Part shown: positions 1 to 8,242 of the stretch, one piece after another
Numbering within the stretch: position 1 is the stretch's first letter
Layout of the letters: each line of letters opens with the position of its first letter
DNA from: Roseomonas sp. CECT 9278
Lineage (GTDB): Bacteria > Pseudomonadota > Alphaproteobacteria > Acetobacterales > Acetobacteraceae
Length of the DNA stretch: 40,040 nt
Assembly: GCF_918698155.1 (NCBI RefSeq)
Contig: NZ_CAKKLX010000044.1
Location: 1-40,040 of the forward strand
Direction of reading: 5' to 3'
Translations under genes and position numbers: made by a program
Notes under the pieces: generated by a model
Seen by the model: only the letters and a program-made list of their open reading frames with translations
Told to the model about the DNA's origin: nothing
Database searches by the model: none

Positions 1-168
1 GGCCTGGCGCGGCGTTGTGGGCGCGGGCGGGGGTGTCGGCGCGGCCGGGGCGCTGGTGCCGGGGCGGACCGGCGGCGGCAGGCTGCCCGGCGCGGTGGCC
101 TGGCCGAGCGCCGGCCCGGCGCCAAGCAGCGCGAGCAACGCGAATCCGATCCGGCGCGGGGCTGTCAT
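1..168 (-). CDS. Exported Pro/Ala-rich protein, N-terminal fragment
   Basis: The first 56 codons of a minus-strand gene that leaves the window at base 1. It begins with an ATG at 166-168, followed by a typical signal peptide: basic start (TAPRRIG), hydrophobic ALLALLGAG stretch, and a likely cleavage after PALGQA near residue 24. The visible mature part is low-complexity Pro/Ala/Thr sequence, so no family can be named. It lies 40 nt downstream of the DsrE-like gene on the same strand and may be the third gene of the MoeB-DsrE run. The export call is reasonable; the function is unknown. Confidence 0.55.
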   Translation of the reverse strand, partial: MTAPRRIGFALLALLGAGPALGQATAPGSLPPPVRPGTSAPAAPTPPPAPTTPRQA

Positions 169-208
169 GCCCTTCTGTCCACCTGCGGCCGGGGCGGGGT
201 CAAGCGCG

Positions 209-580
209 CTACAGCGTGACCACCTGGCCGGCGCCGAGGGCTTGGAGAAACGTCACGATCCCGGCCACTTCCACACCGGCGGCGAGCGGCATGTCGACCA
301 ACTCCTCCGCGCGCAGCCCGGCGTCGCAGGCGATCAGGCGCACGCCCATCTCGATGCAGGCGGCGCGCAGCGTGGCGATGCCGGCGACGCCACGGGCGGC
401 GATGGCGGCCTCGCGCGGGTCATCCATCAGCGGGCAGGGTTCGGCCAGCAGCAGGCAGCCCCGGTTGGTGGCGAAGACGACCACGTCGCGCCCGATGGCC
501 GCGGCGCCGGCGGCGACCACCAGGGCGTAGTGGGCACGGGCGTGGGTGCCGGATTCGAGGAGGATGCCGAGGGTCGTCAT
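209..580 (-). CDS. DsrE/DsrF-like family protein
   Basis: A 123-residue protein. The chosen start is the ATG at 578-580, giving MTTLGILLESG, which matches where DsrE-fold proteins begin; the frame is open further upstream but that part is low complexity. The sequence shows an alternating beta/alpha pattern: beta strand at 3-9, helix 13-27, VVVFAT strand near 31-36, and a conserved Cys in IACDAGLRAEEL near residue 87. Family members bind or relay persulfide sulfur or act as small peroxiredoxin-like subunits. It lies 79 nt downstream of moeB on the same strand, which fits sulfur-carrier chemistry. That link is inference; the specific partner is unknown. Confidence 0.7.
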   Translation of the reverse strand: MTTLGILLESGTHARAHYALVVAAGAAAIGRDVVVFATNRGCLLLAEPCPLMDDPREAAIAARGVAGIATLRAACIEMGVRLIACDAGLRAEELVDMPLAAGVEVAGIVTFLQALGAGQVVTL

Positions 581-659
581 GGAAGGCAGGTCGGGGGAGG
601 GCACCGACCGCGAATCCCCCGCCGTTTTCTGGGCTTTGGGAACGGGGCTTTGCGTCCGG

Positions 660-1478
660 TCACGCCGCGCACACCGCGGCCGTCGACCCATGGCCCGACA
701 GGTCGCGGATGGTCGCGTGGTCGCCGCACAAAGCACAGGCCGGGTCGCGCTTCAGCCTGACGGTGCGGAACCGCGCATCCAGCGCATCCCACAGCAGCAG
801 CCGCCCTTTCAATGGGTCGCCGATGCCCAGGATCAGCTTCAGCGTTTCCGTCGCCTGCAGGGTTCCCATCACGCCGGTGACGGCGCCCAGGACGCCGGCT
901 TCCGAACAGGTCGGCACCAGCCCGGGCGGCGGCGGTTCGGGATGCAGGCAGCGGTGGCAGGGATGCGCGCCGTCATGGCCGGCAAAGACACTCAGCTGGC
1001 CTTCGAAGCGCAGCACCGCGGCACTCACCAGCGGGCGCGCCAGCAGGTGGCAGGCATCGCCCAGCAGGAAGCGCGTGGCGAAATTGTCGGTGCCGTCGCA
1101 GACGATGTCGTAGCGCGGAATGAGGTCGCGCGCGGCCTCGGCGTCCATGCGGCGGGCATGGATATCGATGCGCGTGTCGGGATTCAGGGCGCGCAGGGTC
1201 TCGGCGGCGCTCTCGGCCTTGTTGCGGCCGATGCGCGCGGTGGTGTGCGCGACCTGGCGCTGCAGGTTGGACAGTTCCAGCGCGTCGTCGTCGATCAGCC
1301 CGAGCGTGCCGACCCCGGCGGCGGCGAGATACAGCGCCAGCGGCGAGCCGAGCCCGCCGGCGCCCACGATCAGCACGCGCGCGGCGCGCAGCTTCGCCTG
1401 CCCCGTCGCGCCCACTTCCTCCAGCAGGATGTGGCGCGAATAGCGGTGCAGCTCCGCCTCGGTGAAGTCGAGATCCAT
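660..1478 (-). CDS. moeB: MoeB/ThiF-family sulfur-carrier adenylyltransferase
   Basis: A 272-residue E1-like enzyme that would adenylate the C-terminal glycine of a sulfur-carrier protein (MoaD or ThiS) for molybdopterin or thiamine synthesis in the cytoplasm. The nucleotide-binding GAGGLGSP lies at residues 39-46, the NLQRQ arginine motif at 71-75 and the Mg-binding CDGTDNF at 127-133. Two CxxC pairs (C174/C177 and CALC near residue 251) form the structural zinc site. There is no C-terminal rhodanese domain, so it is the short MoeB form. The start is the ATG at 1476-1478 (MDLDFTEAEL), where MoeB homologues begin. MoeB versus ThiF cannot be settled here because neither moaD nor thiS is visible. 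Confidence 0.88.
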   Translation of the reverse strand: MDLDFTEAELHRYSRHILLEEVGATGQAKLRAARVLIVGAGGLGSPLALYLAAAGVGTLGLIDDDALELSNLQRQVAHTTARIGRNKAESAAETLRALNPDTRIDIHARRMDAEAARDLIPRYDIVCDGTDNFATRFLLGDACHLLARPLVSAAVLRFEGQLSVFAGHDGAHPCHRCLHPEPPPPGLVPTCSEAGVLGAVTGVMGTLQATETLKLILGIGDPLKGRLLLWDALDARFRTVRLKRDPACALCGDHATIRDLSGHGSTAAVCAA

Positions 1479-1558
1479 GGACGGGATATGGGCGCGGCGG
1501 GGCCTGCCCTGCAAGCGGAGCGCTTGCGGCCCGGCACCGCCCGGCGCGAAATGCGCCG

Positions 1559-2824
1559 ATGAACGAGGAGGATCTGATCCGCAGCCTGGCGGTGGCCCTG
1601 GCGATCGGCCTGCTGGTCGGCGCCGAGCGCCACTGGCGCGAACGCGACGACGCGCCCGGCCGCCGCACCGCCGGCGTGCGGACCTTCGCGCTGGTGGGGC
1701 TGTCGGGCGGCATCGTCGCCGCGCTGGCCGCGCCGCTGGGGCCGACCGGCGGGGCGGTGTTGCTGGCCGCCGGGCTGTTCGCGCTGATGGCGGCGCTGCT
1801 GCCTTTCGCCCTGCGGGAGGCGGAGGCCGAGGACCGCTTCAGCGCCACCAGCCTGGTCGCGGCGATCGGCACCTATGCGCTGGGCGCGCTGGCCGTGGCC
1901 GGGGAGGCGCGCGCCGCCGGCGCCGCCGCGGTGGCGATGACCGCCGTGCTGGCGGCGCGCGAGCAGCTGCACGGGCTGATGGCGCGCATCACCTGGGCCG
2001 AGCTGCGCTCCGCCATCCTGCTGCTGTCGATGACGCTGGTGGCGCTGCCGCTGGTGCCGGATGCGCCGATCCCGTGGCTGGCGGGCATCAATCCGCACAA
2101 GGTCTGGACGCTGGCGATCCTGCTCGCGGGGATCTCCTTCCTCGGCTACCTGGCGGTGAAGCTGGGCGGCGGGCAGCGTGGGCTGCTGCTGGCGGGGGCC
2201 GCCGGCGGGCTGGTGTCCTCGACCGCGGTCACGCTGTCGAATGCCGCCGCCGCGGCCAGGGACGGGCCGGCGGCGGCGCTGGCGGCGGGCGCGCTGGTGG
2301 CGGGGGCGGTGTCCTGCCTCCGCACGGCGGGCCTGGCGCTGCTGGTCGCGCCTGAGATCGGGCGGGCGCTGTGGCCGGCGCTGCTGGCCGCGGCAGCCGG
2401 GATGGGCGTGGTGGCGCTGCTGCTGGCGCGCCGCCGCGCGGCGGCCGGGGACACGCCCGCCGCACCGGCCAATCCCTTCGAGATCGGCGCGGTGCTGCGC
2501 ATGGCGCTGCTGCTCGGCGGCGTGGGTGCGCTGGCGAAGTTCGGCGCGGAATGGCTGGGCGGTCGTGCCGTCATTCTGATCGCCGCCGTGACCGGGCTGA
2601 CCGATGTGGATGCCATCACCCTGTCCGTCCCGGCGCTGGTGCCGGCGACGATCACGGCGGCGGTCGCAGCGCAGGCGGTGGCGGTCGCCGTGGCGACCAA
2701 CATCCTGGCGAAGGCGGGCTACGCGTTGGCGCTAGGGTCGGCGCGCTTCGGCGTGCTGTTCGGGCTGGGGTCCGCGGCGGGGCTCGGCGCCGGCGCGGCG
2801 ATCATGGTCGCCGCGCTGCGCTGA
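1559..2824 (+). CDS. MgtC/SapB and DUF4010 family membrane protein
   Basis: A 421-residue integral membrane protein. The N-terminal 140 residues resemble MgtC/SapB, with the characteristic GLLVGAER motif at 18-25 after the first helix, followed by about four hydrophobic helices. The C-terminal half corresponds to DUF4010, with further Ala/Leu/Gly-rich helices and a conserved GLTDVDAITLS segment near residue 345. MgtC domains modulate ATP synthase or ion homeostasis in some bacteria, but the fused DUF4010 type has no settled role. It is divergent from moeB with an 80-nt spacer, and its stop abuts the convergent solute-binding gene. The family call is solid; the transport or regulatory role is unknown. 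Confidence 0.85.
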   Translation: MNEEDLIRSLAVALAIGLLVGAERHWRERDDAPGRRTAGVRTFALVGLSGGIVAALAAPLGPTGGAVLLAAGLFALMAALLPFALREAEAEDRFSATSLVAAIGTYALGALAVAGEARAAGAAAVAMTAVLAAREQLHGLMARITWAELRSAILLLSMTLVALPLVPDAPIPWLAGINPHKVWTLAILLAGISFLGYLAVKLGGGQRGLLLAGAAGGLVSSTAVTLSNAAAAARDGPAAALAAGALVAGAVSCLRTAGLALLVAPEIGRALWPALLAAAAGMGVVALLLARRRAAAGDTPAAPANPFEIGAVLRMALLLGGVGALAKFGAEWLGGRAVILIAAVTGLTDVDAITLSVPALVPATITAAVAAQAVAVAVATNILAKAGYALALGSARFGVLFGLGSAAGLGAGAAIMVAALR

Positions 2825-3790
2825 TCAGTTCACGCTCGCGCCGGATGCGCGCACGATCGGTGCCCATTTCTCGGTCTCGACGCGGATGAAGCGCGCCAGT
2901 TCCTCGGCGCTGCCGGGCATCGGCTCGACGCCATGGCGGGCGAGGTGCGCGCGCACCTCGGCATCCGCCATGGTCTCGCGCATCGCGGTGTTCAGGCGCT
3001 CGACGACGGCCGCGGGCAGGCCCCTCGGCCCGACCAGCGCGTACCAGTTCGCCACCTCGTAGCCGGGCAGCGTCTCGGCCACGGTGGGCAGGTTGGGCAG
3101 CATGGCGGAACGCTGCGGCGTGACCACGGCCAGGGCGCGCAGGCGGCCGCCTTCGACCTGCGGCAGCGCGGTCGGCGCGGTCGAGAAGGCGAAGTCGGTC
3201 TTGCCGCTCAGCAGGTCGGTCATCAACGGTCCGCCGCCGCGATAGGGCACGTGGATGGTGCTGATCCCGGCCATCTGGTCGAGCAGCGCGCCCGCCAGGT
3301 GCCCCGCGCCACCCACGCCCGAGGAACCGTAGGACAGCGTGTCCGGCCGCGCCTTCGCCGCCGCCACCAGGTCGGCCACGGTGCGCCAGGGCCGGTCGGC
3401 CGGCACCACCAGCACGTTCAGCACGCTGCCCGCCATCGCGATGGGCGTGAGGTCGGCCTGCGGGTTGAAGGACAGGTTCGGGTAGAGCGTCGGGTTGATC
3501 GCCAGCGCGCCGATCGTGCCCATCAGCAGCGTGGTGCCGTCCGGGGCGGCGCGCACCACGGTCTCGGTCGCCAGGTTGCCGCCGGCGCCCGGCCGGTTGT
3601 CCACCACGATGGGCTGGCCCAGCAGGGATTGCAGCTTCGGCTGGATGGTGCGGGTGCTGATGTCGGTGGCGCCGCCGGCGGCGAAGCCGACCACGATGCG
3701 GATCGGGCGGGTCGGGTTCCAGGCCTGCGCGGCGGCAGGCAGCGGCGCGGCGAGCAGCGGCAGCGCGGCGAGGCGGCGGCGGGTGAGCAT
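2825..3790 (-). CDS. Bug/TctC-family tripartite tricarboxylate solute-binding protein
   Basis: A 321-residue periplasmic binding protein. The signal peptide MLTRRRLAALPLLAAPLPAAAQA is followed by the family hallmark RPIRIVVGFAAGGATD near residues 28-43, the NRPGAGG loop near 67-73, and the VPYRGGGP segment that binds carboxylates. The length is standard for the family. A strong GGAGG lies 7 nt before the chosen ATG (3788-3790). Bug proteins capture small carboxylates for TctAB-type transporters, but no membrane subunits are nearby, as is usual for the expanded orphan paralogues of beta- and alphaproteobacteria. It is convergent with the MgtC-type gene (adjacent stops) and divergent from the lipoprotein. 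The ligand cannot be predicted. Confidence 0.92.
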   Translation of the reverse strand: MLTRRRLAALPLLAAPLPAAAQAWNPTRPIRIVVGFAAGGATDISTRTIQPKLQSLLGQPIVVDNRPGAGGNLATETVVRAAPDGTTLLMGTIGALAINPTLYPNLSFNPQADLTPIAMAGSVLNVLVVPADRPWRTVADLVAAAKARPDTLSYGSSGVGGAGHLAGALLDQMAGISTIHVPYRGGGPLMTDLLSGKTDFAFSTAPTALPQVEGGRLRALAVVTPQRSAMLPNLPTVAETLPGYEVANWYALVGPRGLPAAVVERLNTAMRETMADAEVRAHLARHGVEPMPGSAEELARFIRVETEKWAPIVRASGASVN

Positions 3791-3829
3791 GGTGGTTCCT
3801 CCGGCAGGGTGCCCATTGGCCGGGCTGGA

Positions 3830-3835
3830 ATTGTA
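3830..3835 (-). promoter_or_regulatory. Possible -10 element for the solute-binding gene
   Basis: Read on the minus strand, bases 3835-3830 are TACAAT, a five-of-six match to the sigma-70 -10 hexamer, about 40 nt upstream of the ATG at 3790. No convincing -35 was found at 16-18 nt spacing, so this is a weak call supported mainly by its position in a locally AT-rich spacer. Confidence 0.3.
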
Positions 3836-3879
3836 CTTAGCTCGCGGCCGCAACCTGGAAAAGCCGGCGTGTAACTCAA

Positions 3880-3909
3880 TTGTCGAGCGATATTCGCAGC
3901 CTTTGATAG
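3880..3909 (+). promoter_or_regulatory. Possible promoter of the large lipoprotein gene
   Basis: TTGTCG at 3880-3885 is followed after 17-18 nt by TTGATAG (3903-3909), within a spacer noticeably poorer in GC than the surrounding genes. It would give a leader of roughly 65 nt before the ATG at 3981. The -10 match is weak. Confidence 0.3.
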
Positions 3910-3980
3910 ACTGTAACGATCTGGTTGCACACAAGACGACGCGTGCCTGTGACCCGCCATCTCCCAGGAAGGCCGCCGCC

Positions 3981-5606
3981 ATGATCCGCACCCACATCGC
4001 ACCCGCCGGCGCGCTGGCCGCCATGCTGTTCGTATGCGGCTGCGCCCCGAACGCCGCGAATGTGGACGTCACCGAGCAATGGTCCGACGCGATGGCGCGC
4101 CTCGACATGCTGGCGCTGTACCCGCTGCGCGAGGACGCGCAGATCGGCGACGTCTTCCTGATCTCGACGCGTGAGGCCGACCCCGATCTCAACCCACGCT
4201 TCCGCACGCTGCGGATCGGCGCGGCGGAGTCCTGCGACCTCGAGGACATGCTGCTCAGGCAGGAGAGCTCACGCCTGGCGATCAGGTGGACGCAGCCGTC
4301 GGCCGGCGGCGCGGCGCCTGTCGCACCGGCGCCGGCGGCGACCGCGACGGCGACGCTGACCGTACCCGGCACGGTGAGCGTCGTCGCGCGGCCCGCTCCG
4401 GCGGCGCGCGCGACCACTACCGTCACGGAGCGCGCGCCGGAGTCGCCTTGCCCGCAGCGTGTAGCGGCCGCGCGTACGGGGCGCAGATCGCCGCCGCCGC
4501 CGAGGCCTGCGCTGTTTGTGCAGGATGTCGGCGGCACAGCTTCCGGCCAGCCGCGCCTGCGCCGCGTCGCGGTGCCCGGCCTGGTCGCCTCCAGCCTGAC
4601 CGCCGCACAGATCGGCGCGGCCGGACCGGTCGCCGACATCGCGGGCGCCCTGGGCTTCAACAGCAGTCGCCACGCGGCGGTGACCATCCGGCTGCGCAAC
4701 CTGGTGTCGATGTCGATCGACGAGAACATCGCGATGGACAACCTCGAACGCCTGCGCATGGCGTGGGCGCGCGCCAATCTGCCACCCACGCGGCTGATCC
4801 GCTACGTCCACACCATGGATGAGGACGCCGCGAGCCGCCTGTGCCGGGCGCGGTCGTCTGACCTTGAGCGGTTGTCGATGTTCATCGCTCTGGCCAATTC
4901 CATCATCTACGCGAGGCGCGTCGAGTACGAATTCAGCCAGACCAGGACGCAGGCTCTGCTCGGCGGCGCCAGCCTGGCCGCGCTGTTCGCGCAGGTCTCC
5001 CCGGCCCCGATCCCGACCGTGCCCGCAGCCGTCCCCGCCACCGTGGGCGGCGCCGCTGACCCCGGCGCGCTCGCGGCCCAACTCCGCGCCGCGCAGGTCG
5101 CGCTCGCCGAATCGTTGCCGACGTCGCCGGGTGCGCGCCTCAGCCTGGGTGTCGGCAGCTTCGGCGGCCTTTCCCTGGCCGAGGATTTTCCCACGCCCGT
5201 TGCGGTCGGCATGGGCACCCCCGTCTACTTCACCGTCGCGCGCTCCCTGTTCATCGCCGCCACGAGCCAGGATGTGGCGGATCGCGAGATGAACCGGGCG
5301 CTGCATACCTGCGGCCGCATCCTGAACCCGCCCGGAGAGACGCAGACGCCGCGGCCCCTGCGCAATGTACACGAGCTGATCTGCAGAAATTCCCGCGAAG
5401 CCCAGCGAATCGAGGCGATCGAGCTGGAAAATCCGCCCGCGAGCTTCCTGCCGCGCTCCTGCGACGGCGAGGCCAACCGCCTCACCACGGAGCTGCTCGA
5501 CCCCCCGGGCACGACAAGGCTGGTGTCCGAGCCCCCCGTGCAGTTGCCGCCGAGCACCGTCTCGCCCGCCCGGGTGCTGCGCGGCCAGCGTGGCGCGCCG
5601 ATCTGA
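3981..5606 (+). CDS. Large lipoprotein of unknown function
   Basis: A 541-residue protein not assigned to any family. It starts at the ATG at 3981 with an N-terminal hydrophobic segment ending in a lipobox-like VCGC near residue 21, so it is probably lipid-anchored facing the periplasm. Residues about 110-180 are a low-complexity Ala/Pro/Thr linker that includes several Arg-rich turns. A second region (about 200-330) is folded-looking, with charged helices. Another Ala/Pro-rich stretch follows around 345-380, and the C-terminal third holds several cysteines (HTCGRIL, ELICRNS, RSCDGE) that may form disulfides. The frame is open for about 160 codons upstream, but those overlap the divergent gene. 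Neighbours do not suggest a role. Confidence 0.7.
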   Translation: MIRTHIAPAGALAAMLFVCGCAPNAANVDVTEQWSDAMARLDMLALYPLREDAQIGDVFLISTREADPDLNPRFRTLRIGAAESCDLEDMLLRQESSRLAIRWTQPSAGGAAPVAPAPAATATATLTVPGTVSVVARPAPAARATTTVTERAPESPCPQRVAAARTGRRSPPPPRPALFVQDVGGTASGQPRLRRVAVPGLVASSLTAAQIGAAGPVADIAGALGFNSSRHAAVTIRLRNLVSMSIDENIAMDNLERLRMAWARANLPPTRLIRYVHTMDEDAASRLCRARSSDLERLSMFIALANSIIYARRVEYEFSQTRTQALLGGASLAALFAQVSPAPIPTVPAAVPATVGGAADPGALAAQLRAAQVALAESLPTSPGARLSLGVGSFGGLSLAEDFPTPVAVGMGTPVYFTVARSLFIAATSQDVADREMNRALHTCGRILNPPGETQTPRPLRNVHELICRNSREAQRIEAIELENPPASFLPRSCDGEANRLTTELLDPPGTTRLVSEPPVQLPPSTVSPARVLRGQRGAPI

Positions 5607-5618
5607 CCGCCAGCGGCG

Positions 5619-6545
5619 CTACTCCGCGGCGAGGCTGGCGGGAAGGCGGAAGGTGACATCCTCCACGATGCCGGGCAGCGCCTCGACCGATGTGGCGCCG
5701 AGCCCGCGCAGCCGCGCCACCAGCTCCTCGACCAGCCGTTCCGGTGCCGAGGCACCGGCGGTGACGCCCACCGCGACGGCGCCGTCCAGCCAGGCCGGGT
5801 CGAGCGCGGAGGCATCCGCGATCAGGTAGGCCTGCGCCCCGCATTCCGCGGCAATCTCCCGCAGGCGGTTGGAGTTCGACGAATTCGCCGCGCCGACCAC
5901 CAGCACGACCGGCGCGATGGCCGCCAATTCGCGCACCGCGGTCTGGCGATTCTGCGTGGCGTAGCAGATGTCCCGCGTGTCGGGCCCGGTCACGTCGTCG
6001 AAGCGCGCGCGAATGGCGGCGATCACGCCGCGCGTGTCGTCGACCGACAGCGTGGTCTGGGTGACGAAGGAGACCTTGGTGTCGCGCGGCAGCGGCAGGT
6101 CAACCACGTCCGTGGCGGTCGCGACCAGGTGCACCTGCGCGTCGATCTGGCCCATGGTGCCGATCACCTCGGGGTGGCCGGCATGGCCGACCAGGATGAT
6201 GGTGCGGCCCTGGGCGGCGTAGCGGCGGCCCTCGTTATGGACCTTGGTGACCAGCGGGCAGGTGGCGTCGAGCACATCGAGCCGCCTGAGCGCGGCCTCG
6301 CCCTCGACCTTGCGGGCCACGCCATGGGCCGAGAAGACCGCCACGGCGCCGACCGGGATCTCGTCCACCTCCTTGACGAAGACGGCACCGCGGGCGCGCA
6401 GGTCCTCGACGACATGCCGGTTGTGGACGATCTCGTGCCGGACATAGACCGGCGGGCCGTAGCGTTCGAGCGCGCGCTCGACGATCTCGACCGCGCGCAC
6501 CACGCCGGCGCAGAAACCGCGCGGCTGTGCCAGAACGACCCGCAT
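5619..6545 (-). CDS. ispH: 4-hydroxy-3-methylbut-2-enyl diphosphate reductase
   Basis: A 308-residue iron-sulfur enzyme that performs the last step of the non-mevalonate isoprenoid pathway, reducing HMBPP to IPP and DMAPP. All three cluster cysteines are present: C12 (GFCAGV), C96 (DATCP) and C194 ([10 protein letters not shown]). The substrate-binding residues H41, H74, H124 and E126 (HAGHPE) and the TQTTLS motif at 162-167 are also visible. The start at 6543-6545 ([14 protein letters not shown]) is where IspH proteins begin. It runs convergent to the lipoprotein gene with only 12 nt between stops. The length and motifs are complete, so the enzyme should be functional. Confidence 0.97.
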   Translation of the reverse strand: MRVVLAQPRGFCAGVVRAVEIVERALERYGPPVYVRHEIVHNRHVVEDLRARGAVFVKEVDEIPVGAVAVFSAHGVARKVEGEAALRRLDVLDATCPLVTKVHNEGRRYAAQGRTIILVGHAGHPEVIGTMGQIDAQVHLVATATDVVDLPLPRDTKVSFVTQTTLSVDDTRGVIAAIRARFDDVTGPDTRDICYATQNRQTAVRELAAIAPVVLVVGAANSSNSNRLREIAAECGAQAYLIADASALDPAWLDGAVAVGVTAGASAPERLVEELVARLRGLGATSVEALPGIVEDVTFRLPASLAAE

Positions 6546-6577
6546 TGCTGAAGCCCCCTCCCGGATGGACGTGTCCG

Positions 6578-6619
6578 GGGCGGGATGTCGCCCCGCCCGC
6601 CGCGATTGCAACCGCAATC
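6578..6619. other. Two intercistronic hairpins between the PLP enzyme and ispH
   Basis: Two inverted repeats occupy the 98-bp gap. GGGCGGG/CCCGCCC forms a 7-bp stem at 6578-6584 and 6592-6598 with a 7-nt loop. GATTGC/GCAATC forms a 6-bp stem at 6604-6609 and 6614-6619 with loop AACC. Neither has a following T-run on the minus strand, so they are not classical intrinsic terminators. They could still stall transcription or protect the 3' end of the upstream operon mRNA. Confidence 0.4.
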
Positions 6620-6643
6620 AGCCGGGACTTACAAGCGGGATCG

Positions 6644-7750
6644 TCACCAGCCGTTGACGCGGTCCCACACGGCCAGGACGTCGCGCCCGCCATCGACCAC
6701 GAAGTAGCGGTCATGCGCCGCGACGGTCAGGCAGGTGTGGTTGGGGGCGATGCGGACCAGCGCGCCGATCGGCAGGGCATCGAAGGGCAGGGGGTGTTCG
6801 CTGCGCACCTCGCCATGTTCCTGGTGGGTGCGCGCCACGATGGCGTCGCCGAAGCTGGGCCGTCCGTCGAGGTCGAGCATCAAGCCGAAGCCGTAGTCCT
6901 TCGGCGCCTTCTCGGTGCTGCGGTCCTTCGACAGCGCGATGGCGCCGGCATCGACCAGCACGGCGTTGCGGTCGGGCTTGCGGCCGGTGACGGCGGTGAG
7001 AACCGTGACGGCGATGTCGTCCAGCCCATGCGTGCCGATCTGGCCCTGGAACAGGTCGCCGAACATGTAGACGCCGGCGCGCACGTCGGTCACGCCGCCC
7101 ATGTCGCGGCCATAGAGCGCGGTGGGCGAGGAGCCGAGCGAGACGACATCGACCGTCGCACCCATGGCGCGCAGGCGGGTGGCGGCGGTGACGGCGCCGC
7201 GGTGCTCGGCCTCGGCGATCGCTTCCAGGCCCTGCCGGGACCGCTCGGCGTAGGAATGCCCGGCATGGGTCATGATGCCGGCGCAGCGCGCGCCGAGGCG
7301 GCCGGCGATCTCGGTCAGCAGGGTGGAATCGGGCGCGACGCCGCCGCGGCCCTCGCCGCAATCGACTTCGACCAGCGCGCGCAGCGGCCCGGGATGCGCG
7401 GCGATGGCGGCGGCGACATCGGCATCGTCGGTGATGACCTTCACGTCGCCGCCCTGCGCGTTCAGCGCGGCGATGGCGTCGAGCTTCGCCGGCGTGATGC
7501 CGACGGCGTAGATCTGGTCGCGAAAGCCGCCGCCGGCGAAGTAGCGCGCCTCGGCCACCGTGCTGACGGTGATCGGTCCCTTGCCGGGCGCGGCGAGGTC
7601 GGCGACCGCGATCGACTTCGCCGTCTTCATGTGCGGGCGCAGCACCAGGCCCGGATGCCGCGCCACCGCGGCGGCCATATGCGCCAGGTTGCGCTGCAGG
7701 ATGGACAGGTCGAGCACGAGGCAGGGCGTGGGCAGGTCATCCAGCGTCAT
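6644..7750 (-). CDS. D-threonine aldolase / D-serine dehydratase-like PLP enzyme
   Basis: A 368-residue fold-type III (alanine-racemase barrel) PLP enzyme. The N-terminal LPTPCLVLDL opens the barrel, RPHMKTAKS carries the PLP-binding lysine K42, and VVSLGSSPTA near residue 206 is the phosphate-binding loop. The C-terminal APNHTCLT supplies the His-x-Cys metal ligands known from eukaryotic-type D-serine dehydratase and D-threonine aldolase. Such enzymes cleave or dehydrate D-3-hydroxyamino acids. Its ATG (7748-7750) lies 4 nt after the stop of the exported-protein gene, and it is the last gene of a four-gene run with a second PLP enzyme and an M81 peptidase. Aldolase or dehydratase activity cannot be told apart by eye. 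Confidence 0.85.
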   Translation of the reverse strand: MTLDDLPTPCLVLDLSILQRNLAHMAAAVARHPGLVLRPHMKTAKSIAVADLAAPGKGPITVSTVAEARYFAGGGFRDQIYAVGITPAKLDAIAALNAQGGDVKVITDDADVAAAIAAHPGPLRALVEVDCGEGRGGVAPDSTLLTEIAGRLGARCAGIMTHAGHSYAERSRQGLEAIAEAEHRGAVTAATRLRAMGATVDVVSLGSSPTALYGRDMGGVTDVRAGVYMFGDLFQGQIGTHGLDDIAVTVLTAVTGRKPDRNAVLVDAGAIALSKDRSTEKAPKDYGFGLMLDLDGRPSFGDAIVARTHQEHGEVRSEHPLPFDALPIGALVRIAPNHTCLTVAAHDRYFVVDGGRDVLAVWDRVNGW

Positions 7751-7754
7751 GGCG

Positions 7755-8213
7755 TCACCAGCGTGAGGCGATGGAGAGTTCGACGAGTGAATCCTGGATC
7801 TCCCGCCCGCCATCGGCGCGGCGCAGGCCGACCACGGCGTATGGCGTGTTCCACGACGCCTGCGCGGTGCCCGTGCCTTCGGTCACGCCCTGGAAGGAGG
7901 CATCGGTCAGGCAGGCGCCGACCTCGTGCTGCAGGGCGCGGAAGCGGTCCTGCGTGGGGTCGGGGCGCTGGCGCGGGTCGTGGCGCGACATGACCGCGTA
8001 GAACACGCCGCGCGGCGCGCCGCCGGGGGTCTGCAGGGTGCCGTGGCGTTCCTCGACCGAGCCGGGGATGTTGCGCCCGGTGCGCGGCATCCAGTCGAAG
8101 CGCGACTGCGCGGCCTGCACCAGCTGGTGCAGCGCGGTGCACAGGGCGGTGTTCGCGGAGGCAGCGCCGGGCAGGGCGATAGCGAGGGAGAGGGCAAGCA
8201 GCAGGGGGCGCAT
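7755..8213 (-). CDS. Small exported protein of unknown function
   Basis: A 152-residue protein with a clean signal peptide (MRPLLLALSLAIALPGAASA, cleavage about residue 20). The mature part has two cysteines (ALCTALHQ and VGACLTDA) that could form a disulfide. It also carries an SRFDWMPRTGRN motif, a middle segment GVFYAVMSRHD, and an aromatic C-terminus ending in SRW. No family was recognised. It sits between the M81 peptidase (29 nt upstream) and the PLP enzyme (4 nt downstream) on the same strand, so it is almost certainly in their operon. That suggests a periplasmic role tied to the same substrate, which is inference. Confidence 0.7.
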   Translation of the reverse strand: MRPLLLALSLAIALPGAASANTALCTALHQLVQAAQSRFDWMPRTGRNIPGSVEERHGTLQTPGGAPRGVFYAVMSRHDPRQRPDPTQDRFRALQHEVGACLTDASFQGVTEGTGTAQASWNTPYAVVGLRRADGGREIQDSLVELSIASRW

Positions 8214-8242
8214 GAAGCGTCTCCGGATCGGGGGCGATCTTC

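Noticed and set aside
3495..3980. Upstream extension of the large lipoprotein
   Set aside because: It overlaps the divergent solute-binding gene; the signal peptide and lipobox follow the ATG at 3981.
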